From Myxococcales bacterium (GTDB taxonomy: Bacteria; Myxococcota; Myxococcia; Myxococcales; JAJYLH01): a stretch of 51,551 nt of DNA. Shown piece after piece: positions 1 through 7,202 of this stretch (the first letter of the stretch is position 1; every line of letters starts with the position of its first letter). The notes beneath the pieces are model-generated. The model had not been told where the DNA came from. It saw only the letters and a list, made by a program, of their open reading frames with translations, and searched no databases. The translations under genes were made by a program, and so were the position numbers. The DNA is taken from the NCBI GenBank assembly GCA_021787845.1, contig JAJYLH010000044.1, positions 1-51,551 of the forward strand, read 5' to 3'.

Positions 1-112
1 AAGACCCTCGTCCCGACTCCGCCCAGGCGGACCGCTGCCCGCCTCCCTCGCGCGTCCCCTCTCCCAAGGCGGCCGAAAGCTCCCACGGCCCGCCTCGACC
101 AAGGGGGCGCGG

Positions 113-141
113 CTTTTACACGTCCCCCAAATCCCTGTCAA
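113..141 (-). promoter_or_regulatory. Candidate sigma70 promoter reading left out of the window
   Basis: On the minus strand there is a perfect TTGACA (136-141), a 17-nt spacer, and TAAAAG (113-118), which matches four of six bases of the -10 consensus. It points toward position 1, so it would drive a gene beyond the left edge. It lies 50 nt downstream of the permease stop. In GC-rich DNA such an A/T-rich pair stands out, but no transcript data support it. Confidence 0.35.
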
Positions 142-192
142 GCCCTCGGCGACGATTTTTTCGATTCGCCCAAAATCCAGGGGTTTCGCGCG

Positions 193-1002
193 CTAGATGT
201 GGAGCGCCTGGGCGAGCGCGGTCAGGCAGTAGTCGAGGGCCAGGATGCTGATGGCGCCGCCGACCACCGCGCGGGTGGTGGCGACGCCCACGCCCGCCGC
301 GCCGCCCTCGGCGTGGTAGCCGCGCTGGGCGGCGATGAGGCAGACGACGTACCCGAAAATCGCGGCTTTCACGAGGCCCTGGATGATGTCGGAGGGGTCG
401 GTGAACATCGGGATGCGCGCCTCGAAGTCGGCGCCGGAGAGGCCCGCCGACGCGACCGCGACGAGGTAGGCGCCGAAGAGCGCGACCGCGTTGAAGATGA
501 GCGTGAGGAGCGGCAGCATCACCATCCCGGCGATCGCGCGCGGCACGACGAGGTACTGCCGCGAGTCGACGGCCATCGTCTCCAGCGCGTCGATCTGCTC
601 GGTGACGCGCATGGTCCCGATTTCGGTAGCGATAGCGCTGCCGGTCCTCGCCGCGAGCATCAGGGCGGCGAACACCGGCGCGAGCTCGCGCGCGAGCGAG
701 AGCTCCACGGTCGCGCCGACCATGGTCTGCGCGTTGAAGAGGCCGAAGGCGTGCAGGCCCTGGAGCGAGAGCACCGCGCCGACGAAGAAGCCGGTGATGG
801 TGACGATGAAGAGCGAGCCGACGCCGACGGTCTCGAGCTGCTGGAGCAAGAGGCCCGCCCGCCACGGGCGCCGCAGCGCCATCAGCGGCACCTTCAGCGC
901 GAGAAGGAAGGTCGCGCCGAGGTCTTCGACCGTGCGCACGGTGCGGCGGCCGACGTCCTCGACCGCGAGCGAAAAGCCGGACTCGGCCGTCGAGGTCGCC
1001 AT
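193..1002 (-). CDS. MlaE-family ABC transporter permease
   Basis: The protein is 269 aa and about six hydrophobic segments fill it. It matches the MlaE/YrbE permease family, with the typical central region (TGSAIATEIGTMRVTEQIDAL) followed by hydrophobic helices. Family members work with an MlaF-type ATPase and an MCE-domain protein to move lipids between inner and outer membrane. The ATPase and MCE genes are probably beyond the left edge, since this gene reads leftwards. The start ATG (1000-1002) overlaps the stop of the alanine racemase gene by ATGA, so the two are translationally coupled. Family assignment is strong. The substrate, phospholipid in known members, is inferred. Confidence 0.88.
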   Translation of the reverse strand: MATSTAESGFSLAVEDVGRRTVRTVEDLGATFLLALKVPLMALRRPWRAGLLLQQLETVGVGSLFIVTITGFFVGAVLSLQGLHAFGLFNAQTMVGATVELSLARELAPVFAALMLAARTGSAIATEIGTMRVTEQIDALETMAVDSRQYLVVPRAIAGMVMLPLLTLIFNAVALFGAYLVAVASAGLSGADFEARIPMFTDPSDIIQGLVKAAIFGYVVCLIAAQRGYHAEGGAAGVGVATTRAVVGGAISILALDYCLTALAQALHI

Positions 1003-2186
1003 CAGCGGTAGACCCTCGGCACCCGCTTGCCGATGCCGCAGAGGATTTCGTAGCTCACGGTGTCCGCGTGGGTCGCGAGCTCGTCCGCGCCGATCGCCAC
1101 CGCGCCCTGGCGGCCGATGAGCACCACCTCGTCGCCGATGCTCGCGCCGGCGACGTGCGTCACGTCGAGGAGGCACGCGTCCATGCACACCCGGCCGACC
1201 AGCGGCGCGCGCCTTTCGCGCACCAGCATCTCCGCCCGGTTGGAGACCGCGCGCGGCAGCCCGTCCGCGTAGCCCACCGGGAGCGTCGCTAGTCGGCTCG
1301 GGCGGGTCGTCACGTAGGTCGCGCCGTAGCTGACCGGAAAGCCCGCCGGCACCTCTTTCAAGTGCGTGATGTGGGTGCGGAAGGTCAGCGCGGGCTTGAG
1401 GTCGGCCAGGCGCTTCAGGCGGGCAGCAGGAGCGATGCCGTAGAGCATCAGCCCCGGCCGGACCAGGTCCGCGTGCGTCTCCGGATGGTCGAGGAGGCTC
1501 GCCGAGTTCGCGAGGTGGCGCAGCTTCGGATGGAGGCCGCGAGCGCTCAAGCTCTGCGCGACCGCGTCGAACTTCGCGCGCTGCTCGGCCATCGAACGGT
1601 CGTCGCCCTGGTCGGCGAGCGCGAAGTGCGTCGCGAGCCCTTCCAGCTCCAGCGCCGGGTGGGCGCGGAGCGCGTCGAGGAACGCGCCCACCTCCTCGGG
1701 CAGCGCGCCGTAGCGGCCCATCCCGGTGTCGACCTTCAGGTGCACGCCGTAGTGCACAAGCCCTGCCGCCCTCACCGCGCGGGCGACCGCGGCGAGCTGG
1801 TCGGGCCGGTAGACCATCGGCGTCAGCCGGTGCTCGACCAGCGCGGCCGCCTCGTCCCCGGCGAGCCCGGAGAGCACGCAGATCGGCGCGACGAGACCGG
1901 CACGCCTGAGCTCCGCGCCCTCCTCGACGATGGCGACCCCGAGCCACGCCGCCCCGGCGCCGACGAACGCCCGCGCCGCCGGGACCGCTCCGTGCCCGTA
2001 GGCGTCCGCCTTGACCACCGCGAGAACCTGCACGGCGGGCCCGACCAGCCGCTTCGCTTCTTTCAGGTTGTGCGCGAGAGCGCCCAGGTCGACCTCCACC
2101 TCGGTCGGACGCAGGTGGAGCGGCGCTTCGTCGAGGGAGGGGACCGGGCGCGCGGCGGCGAGCGCTGGACGCAGGAGCTGGGTCAT
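1002..2186 (-). CDS. alr: Alanine racemase
   Basis: This 394-aa fold-III PLP enzyme interconverts L- and D-alanine for peptidoglycan. The PLP lysine is K59 in AVVKADAYGHG. The second catalytic residue is Y287 in VSYGAT. The C-terminal beta domain includes GRVCMDACLLDVT. The first 28 residues are a non-conserved leader before VEVDLGALAHNL, so the true start could be slightly downstream; no strong Shine-Dalgarno is visible at 2186. It is the first gene of a two-gene unit with the MlaE permease, both concerned with the envelope. Length is typical for the family. Confidence 0.93.
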   Translation of the reverse strand: MTQLLRPALAAARPVPSLDEAPLHLRPTEVEVDLGALAHNLKEAKRLVGPAVQVLAVVKADAYGHGAVPAARAFVGAGAAWLGVAIVEEGAELRRAGLVAPICVLSGLAGDEAAALVEHRLTPMVYRPDQLAAVARAVRAAGLVHYGVHLKVDTGMGRYGALPEEVGAFLDALRAHPALELEGLATHFALADQGDDRSMAEQRAKFDAVAQSLSARGLHPKLRHLANSASLLDHPETHADLVRPGLMLYGIAPAARLKRLADLKPALTFRTHITHLKEVPAGFPVSYGATYVTTRPSRLATLPVGYADGLPRAVSNRAEMLVRERRAPLVGRVCMDACLLDVTHVAGASIGDEVVLIGRQGAVAIGADELATHADTVSYEILCGIGKRVPRVYR

Positions 2187-2378
2187 CGTGTGCCGCTTTC
2201 GACTCTAAGGGAGCGCGAAAAGCCGTTCAAGAAAGCACCGTGCGAGCCCCTTGCAAGCGCCCGGCCTCCGCCCCGCGTCGAACGGCCGACGGCTCCTCCG
2301 ATCCGCCCGTCGGCCGCGCGCGGCCATGCTATGCAGGCGGCCCCGCCTCGAACGCGGGCCTGGTGCGGGAGCGTAGCC

Positions 2379-2786
2379 GTGGCTCAGAACCTGCGCGTCG
2401 GCGGCGAGATCGACGCCGTCTGCACGCGCTGCAAGATGCTCTTCGCCCACACGATTCTCGCGATGGTCGGGTCCCGGCCGGCCCGCGTCCAGTGCAACAC
2501 GTGTGGCGGGCAACACAACTACCGCGGCGCGCCCGACGCGCCATCGACGCGAAGCAGGAGCGCTTCCGCTGAGACGAAGCCCGACCGCCCGCGCGCCTCC
2601 TTCGAGCAGGCGATGGCGAGCAAGACCGGTCCGGGGAAGCGTTACACCCCGAAAGAGCGGTTCCTCCTGGACGAGGTGGTGCTTCACCCGACCTTCGGCC
2701 GCGGCTACGTCGCCGCGGTCCGCCAGGACAAGATCGACATCATCTTCCAGGTCGGAACGAAGACGCTCATCCACGGCCGGGGTTAG
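2379..2786 (+). CDS. Zinc-ribbon plus Tudor-like C-terminal domain protein, unknown function
   Basis: This protein of about 135 aa has an N-terminal zinc ribbon with Cys15, Cys18, Cys39 and Cys42 (CTRC, CNTC). A basic linker follows, then a C-terminal segment containing VLHPTFGRGYV and ending in a K-x-LIHG motif. That tail resembles the small Tudor-like domain at the end of UvrD/PcrA helicases, which binds RNA polymerase; this is a resemblance I see, not a proven homology. I chose the GTG at 2379 (GGGAG 7 nt upstream). An in-frame ATG at 2331 would add 16 non-conserved residues. The gene is transcribed away from alr and toward the DHH gene. Function unknown. Confidence 0.65.
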   Translation: MAQNLRVGGEIDAVCTRCKMLFAHTILAMVGSRPARVQCNTCGGQHNYRGAPDAPSTRSRSASAETKPDRPRASFEQAMASKTGPGKRYTPKERFLLDEVVLHPTFGRGYVAAVRQDKIDIIFQVGTKTLIHGRG

Positions 2787-2812
2787 CTCGCGTCGCGACG
2801 ACGTCCCGCTGC

Positions 2813-2855
2813 TCGGACCTGTCGGTCGGAGCGGACTGATCGGTCTGTTCGGCGG
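2813..2855. repeat. Degenerate copy of the 9-bp GATCGG iterated repeat
   Basis: The spacer between two converging genes contains tcggacc, gtcggtcgg, gcggactgatcgg and tctgttcgg. This is a decayed form of the tcggatcgg / accgatcgg units seen at 10259, 19382, 27082 and 35861. Confidence 0.5.
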
Positions 2856-2919
2856 GATGCCGCCCCGGCGCCAGGGGACCCGTCGAGGTGGCGCCGACGG
2901 GCGGTGCTGACGCTCTTTC

Positions 2920-3852
2920 TTACGCGAGCTCTGCCGCGCGAGCGAGGGCCGACAGCTTGGCGATCAACCCGTCCGCGTCCTTGGTCGGCCCGAACCGGAG
3001 GTCGTGCCGGCCGCGGTTCAGGTCGGCGAGCTCCTCGAGAGCGATGGCGCCATGGTACGTCGCTGCCGTGGCCCAGTAGCGCTTCTGGCTTCCTTCGAGG
3101 ATGAGCCCCACCGGCGCCGACTCCTGCAGCAGGGCGAGCAGGGCGAGACGCATCCGACCGTCGAGACGGGCGTCGAGCCGCACGACGCACACGCCCGGCG
3201 CTTCGAGCCGCTTCGCCGCCGCCAGGTTCTGCGCGCGCGCCCGTACGCTCTCGCCGGCGCGCGCGTACTGGTCCACCCGCGCCGCCAGCGACCCCTCCTC
3301 ACGCCCCGCCAGGAGCGATTCGGCCACCGCGCGATAGAAGACCGCGAACGCCGGCTCGTCCAGCTCGCTCGTGGCCTGCGACAGCGCTGCCGCCAGCCGC
3401 TCGCCGCGCGGCGACATCCGAAACCCGCGCCCGGGGCTGTCGGCGGCCCGGGCGTCTTCGTCGGCGCCCGGGTACGGCTCGACGCCGCCGGCGAGAAACC
3501 GCACCGCGCTCATCAGCCCGTCGAAGTCGTGGTGGGCGAGCACCCGCTCCACCGCGCCCGCGCGCGCGACCAGCTCCGGCGTCACGAGCTCCGGGCAGGC
3601 GGGAGCGGTGCGGCTAGGCACGAGGACGAACCGCGGGTCGCCCAGGTAGCGTGGCCACGCTTGCGCGTGCTCGTGGTGGTCGACCCACAGCTTGAGCCGC
3701 TCGCCCGCGCGCTCGATGAACGCGTGCGTCTGCTCGATGCCCTTGCCGCCGGCGAAGGCGACGTCCAGCACCACGAAAGCGCTGTCGGGAGGCGGCGGGA
3801 GCGCGTAGGGCTTGCGGACCACATCGAGGCGCGGGACGGTCGGCTGGCTCAT
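2920..3852 (-). CDS. DHH-type phosphoesterase-like protein with motifs in unusual order
   Basis: This 310-aa protein carries hallmarks of the DHH phosphoesterase superfamily. D30 ends a beta strand (FVVLD), DHH at 58-60 follows (LWVDHHEH), and HHDFDG lies at 107-112. In classical DHH enzymes (RecJ, NrnA, pyrophosphatase) the H-x-D-x-D motif precedes DHH, so here the order is reversed. The C-terminal 60 residues (GLILEGSQKRYWATAATYHGA) could be a DHHA1-like substrate domain. The likely activity is metal-dependent cleavage of a small nucleotide or oligonucleotide, by family only. A GAGG lies just before the ATG. An intrinsic-terminator hairpin ends 10 nt upstream of the start codon. Confidence 0.6.
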   Translation of the reverse strand: MSQPTVPRLDVVRKPYALPPPPDSAFVVLDVAFAGGKGIEQTHAFIERAGERLKLWVDHHEHAQAWPRYLGDPRFVLVPSRTAPACPELVTPELVARAGAVERVLAHHDFDGLMSAVRFLAGGVEPYPGADEDARAADSPGRGFRMSPRGERLAAALSQATSELDEPAFAVFYRAVAESLLAGREEGSLAARVDQYARAGESVRARAQNLAAAKRLEAPGVCVVRLDARLDGRMRLALLALLQESAPVGLILEGSQKRYWATAATYHGAIALEELADLNRGRHDLRFGPTKDADGLIAKLSALARAAELA

Positions 3853-3862
3853 CGTCGCCTCG

Positions 3863-3895
3863 AAAAAAAGCCCGCGAACCTCGCGGCCCGCGGGC
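3863..3895 (-). terminator. Rho-independent terminator or attenuator before the DHH gene
   Basis: On the minus strand GCCCGCG (3889-3895) pairs perfectly with CGCGGGC (3870-3876) around a 12-nt loop, followed by seven T (3863-3869). It may end the fructose bisphosphatase transcript, whose stop codon is 125 nt upstream. The T tract abuts the ribosome-binding site of the next gene, leaving no room for a promoter in between. Regulated read-through into the DHH gene is therefore plausible. Confidence 0.75.
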
Positions 3896-4020
3896 GGCGC
3901 CGGGACGAACTCGGCCGGAGGAGGGTGATCCCGCTGTCAGGAGGTGGCTCGTCCAGCGTGCTCGCGTCCGGCGGCCCATGTCCGGCCGGTCGGGAGCGCT
4001 GGACCCGCTCGCGGCGGCGA

Positions 4021-4986
4021 CTACCAGCCGTAGTTCGGCTTGCGCTCGAAATGGTGGTCGGTCTCCAGGTACCGGACGGTACCGCTCTTGGACCGCATGA
4101 CGACGGAGTGGGTCTTGGCGCCCCCGGCGAAGTAGCGCACGCCCTTCAGGAACTCCCCGCCGGTGACGCCGGTCGCCGCGAACATCACGTCGCCGTGCGC
4201 CAGCTCCTCCAGGTGCCAGATTCTCTCCACGTCGGCAATGCCCATCCTGGCGGCGCGCTCGATGTCCTCGGCGCCGCGGGGCTTGAGCCGGCCCTGGATA
4301 TCGCCGCCGCAGCTCCGGATGGCCGCCGCGGCCAGCACCCCCTCGGGAGCGCCGCCGATTCCCATCAGGACGTCCACGCCCGAGTCGTCGAAGCAGGTCG
4401 CGACCGCCGGCGCCAGGTCGCCGTCGCCGATGAGCTGGATGCGCGCGCCCGCCGTCCGCACCTCCTTGATCAGCCGCTCATGCCGCGGGCGATTGAGGAT
4501 GACCACCGTCAGGTCCTCGATGTAGACGCCCTTGGCGTCGGCGATGGCCCGAAGGTTGGCGGTAGGGCTCTTGCTCAGGTCGATGGCGCCCTTGGCCTTG
4601 GGCCCCACCGCGATCTTTTCCATGTAGGTGTCCGGCGCTTTCAGAAAGCCGCCGCGCTCGGCGATGGCGATGACGGAGAGCGCGTTCTGGCCGCCGGTCG
4701 CGCAGAGGGTGGTGCCCTCCAGCGGGTCGCAGGCGATGTCGACCTCGGTGTCGCCGTCGTGCCCGCGCCCGACTTTCTCCCCGAGGTAGAGCATCGGCGC
4801 CTCGTCGCGCTCGCCCTCGCCGATGACGATTTCGCCGCGGATGTTGACCCAGTCGAAGGCGCGGCGCATCGCGTCGACCGCGGCCTGGTCGGCGGCCACC
4901 TCGTCGCCCCGGCCCATCAGCCTGCCACACGAGAGCGCTGCTGCTTCCGTCACCCGCACGAACTCGAGAGCGAGGTTGCGTTCCAT
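4021..4986 (-). CDS. glpX: Class II fructose-1,6-bisphosphatase (GlpX type)
   Basis: This 321-aa enzyme hydrolyses fructose-1,6-bisphosphate to fructose-6-phosphate in gluconeogenesis. The lithium-sensitive phosphatase metal motif is VDIACDPLEGTT (D83, D87, E90-T92), and GEGERDEAPM supplies further metal ligands. Length is normal for GlpX. The ATG at 4984-4986 has a strong GGAGGA 4 nt upstream; an in-frame extension further upstream is not conserved. It is divergent from the SDR-fusion operon, with 287 nt between them. It probably stands alone, with the hairpin at 3863-3895 downstream. Confidence 0.93.
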   Translation of the reverse strand: MERNLALEFVRVTEAAALSCGRLMGRGDEVAADQAAVDAMRRAFDWVNIRGEIVIGEGERDEAPMLYLGEKVGRGHDGDTEVDIACDPLEGTTLCATGGQNALSVIAIAERGGFLKAPDTYMEKIAVGPKAKGAIDLSKSPTANLRAIADAKGVYIEDLTVVILNRPRHERLIKEVRTAGARIQLIGDGDLAPAVATCFDDSGVDVLMGIGGAPEGVLAAAAIRSCGGDIQGRLKPRGAEDIERAARMGIADVERIWHLEELAHGDVMFAATGVTGGEFLKGVRYFAGGAKTHSVVMRSKSGTVRYLETDHHFERKPNYGW

Positions 4987-5179
4987 CGGTTCCTCCGATT
5001 TTCGCCGCCGCGGTCGTCCGAGGCCACGCGCGCGGGAGACGAACCTTGTGCCGCGGTTCGCGCCCGAGCAACCCGAACGCGCGCGAGCCGTCCGCCGGCT
5101 CCACCCGGGGCTCGGCCGAACGGCGACGCACCGTATCAGCAACGCGCGGGGCCCGCTCAGTCGGCTCCAGGCAGCAGTC

Positions 5180-5215
5180 GATCGGACCGATCCGGTGGAT
5201 CCGACCGATCGGTCG
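5180..5215. repeat. GATCGG iterated repeat, divergent spacer copy
   Basis: gatcggaccgatcc, ggtggatcc and gaccgatcggtcg form an imperfect palindromic version of the 9-bp unit. It lies between glpX and the divergent reductase operon. Confidence 0.6.
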
Positions 5216-5273
5216 CCGGCCCCCGAGACGAGGGCGCGCGGCCGGCCGGCCGCGGTGCCGCTAGGATGCGCGC

Positions 5274-7202
5274 ATGAACCTCCTCGTCATCGGCGGTGCC
5301 GGGTTTCCGGGGAACGCCACCGTTCAGGCGCTGCACGATGCTGGGCACACGGTGCGCGTCCTGCCCGGCCTCGAGTCGACTCCCGACCGGGCGGCAGAGC
5401 TGGCGCAGGCGCGGCAAGGGTCCGCCCTCTTCGACGCGACGATCGACTTCTCCGCGCGGTCGGCCGAGGACGTGCGCCTCGTGCGCGAGACCTGGGGCGC
5501 GCTCGCCGGCCACTACCTGCTCGTCTCGAGCTGCGAGGTCTACCCCAACGTCCCGCGCGACTCGCCCTGGCGCGCGGACGAGCTCCCGCTCGTCTCGGAC
5601 GAGGGGCTCGCCTCCCTGTCGCCGCGTGTGCGCGGGCTGCGCGCCGCCGAACGCGAGCTGTGCTTGAGCGCTTCCGGTCTGCCTTGGACCGTCGTCCGGC
5701 CGGCGGTCGTCGAGGGCTCCGCCGACCCCGCACCGCGGGCCGCCTGGTTCGTCTCCCGGGTTCTCGACGGCGGGCCGCTCGTGCTGCCTGCCGGGAGCGG
5801 TCTCGTCTACCGTCACGTCACCGCGGCCGATCTCGCCCGCGCGCTCGGGGTGACTGCCGGTCGGCCGGAGACGTTCTCCCGCGTCCTCCACGTGACAGGG
5901 GAAGGGCTTCTGTCCACCTGGGGTCACGCGGCGATGCTGATGGACGGCCTCGGCCGCCGGGTGCCGTTCGCCTACGTCCCCGCCGACGAATGGCAAGCGG
6001 CAGGGCTCACGCTCCCCTACGGCGACGTCGCGCACGCCGCGTTCCTCGAGCCGTCGCAGCTCTTGTTCGACCTGGGTTTCGAGCCCTCCGACGAGCTCGC
6101 GAGCGTCAACGAAATGGCCCGCGCGATCGCCCAGAGCGCGCCGCAGCCAAACCCCCACGCGCGAGCTGCCGAACGCCGGCTCGCCGACGAGACGCAGGCG
6201 CGAGCGTCCTCTTCGTCCAGCAAGCGAGCGCGAGCGGCTTCCCCGGGGCGGCAATGGAAGCTGACCGGAGAGCCCGGGGCGCCGGCGACCGTTCGCCTCG
6301 AGTGGTCCGACGAGATCCCACCGCTTCCGGCGCCGGTGCTCAGAACGAGGCAGGTGGCGCTCTCGGTCGCCGAGCGCTTGCTGCTCGCGGGCGAGCTGCC
6401 GGCGGACCCGGGGCGGCGCGTGCTCGGACACGACGCGCTGGTCGAGGTCGTCGAGCCGGGCACCAGCGGTCTCGTGGCCGGTTCGCTCCACCTGCCGCTC
6501 GCGCGGCTGCCGTGCGACGTGCCGACCTGCGCCTGGTGCCGGGAACCGGCGGCGCTCACGCTCGGCGTCGACACCGATGGCTACGGCGCACGGTTCACGA
6601 CCACTCCGGCAGAGCACCTGGTTCCCGTCTCCCCTGCCGCTGAGCCTTACGCCCTGCTCGCCGATCCGCTCGCGCTCCTGACCGAGGCTCTCGCCAAGGT
6701 GATCGAGAAGAACGCGGTCGTCTGGATCTGCGGCCGTTCGGTGGAGGCCGTGATCTGCGGCTGGCTGGCGCGCGACGCGGGCGCGTCGGTGCGGTCGGTC
6801 GAACGGCTGGCGCACGCCGGCGAGAACGGCATCGACCCGACCATCGCCATCGACGAGGCGGTGGCGGCGGTGCAGCAGGCGCGGATTCCGCCGCCGGGAG
6901 TCGCCATCGAGCTGACCGGCAGCGCTGACCTGGGCCGCCAGCTCGCGTCGGCACTCGCGCCGCGGGGTGTGCTGGTCGGGTGGCGAAAGCCCGCGTTCAT
7001 CGATCCGCGCGTCCGGTTCGTCGCCCTCCCACCCGCGGCGCCGTCGCGGCAGAGCCTCGCCCAGGCGCTGGAGAAGCTCGTCCGCTGGGCGCCGGTGCGC
7101 GACCTGTCGCGCCTGACCGGCCCCGCGGTGGCGCCCGACCTCTTCTGGGACGCGTTCGCCCCCGCGCCATTCTCGTTGCCCTATCTCGAGGAGCGGCCGT
7201 GA
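5274..7202 (+). CDS. SDR-MDR fusion: epimerase-like domain joined to an alcohol-dehydrogenase-like domain
   Basis: The protein is 642 aa. Residues 1 to about 250 form an extended SDR/NAD-epimerase-like Rossmann domain (GGAGFPG at 7-13). About 290-320 is an Ala/Ser/Arg linker. About 325-640 resembles medium-chain dehydrogenases: a GroES-like part with CDVPTCAWC and a Rossmann part beginning VVWICGRSVEAVICGW. The SDR catalytic pair YxxxK is absent; the equivalent position reads RVRGL (118-122), while the downstream paralogous domain has YARGK. The SDR half may therefore be structural or only nucleotide-binding. It overlaps the next gene by GTGA. Substrate unknown; coupled oxidation/reduction of a sugar or ketone is an inference. 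Confidence 0.75.
   Translation: MNLLVIGGAGFPGNATVQALHDAGHTVRVLPGLESTPDRAAELAQARQGSALFDATIDFSARSAEDVRLVRETWGALAGHYLLVSSCEVYPNVPRDSPWRADELPLVSDEGLASLSPRVRGLRAAERELCLSASGLPWTVVRPAVVEGSADPAPRAAWFVSRVLDGGPLVLPAGSGLVYRHVTAADLARALGVTAGRPETFSRVLHVTGEGLLSTWGHAAMLMDGLGRRVPFAYVPADEWQAAGLTLPYGDVAHAAFLEPSQLLFDLGFEPSDELASVNEMARAIAQSAPQPNPHARAAERRLADETQARASSSSSKRARAASPGRQWKLTGEPGAPATVRLEWSDEIPPLPAPVLRTRQVALSVAERLLLAGELPADPGRRVLGHDALVEVVEPGTSGLVAGSLHLPLARLPCDVPTCAWCREPAALTLGVDTDGYGARFTTTPAEHLVPVSPAAEPYALLADPLALLTEALAKVIEKNAVVWICGRSVEAVICGWLARDAGASVRSVERLAHAGENGIDPTIAIDEAVAAVQQARIPPPGVAIELTGSADLGRQLASALAPRGVLVGWRKPAFIDPRVRFVALPPAAPSRQSLAQALEKLVRWAPVRDLSRLTGPAVAPDLFWDAFAPAPFSLPYLEERP

Noticed and set aside
1-192. 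Intrinsic terminator after the MlaE gene
   Set aside because: A T-rich run is present at about 157-163 but no stable stem directly precedes it on the minus strand. The better signal there is a promoter-like TTGACA pair.
3004-5277. A plus-strand open frame of about 757 codons across the DHH and glpX genes
   Set aside because: It is the shadow of two minus-strand genes with recognised motifs. Its translation is low-complexity Arg/His/Ala.
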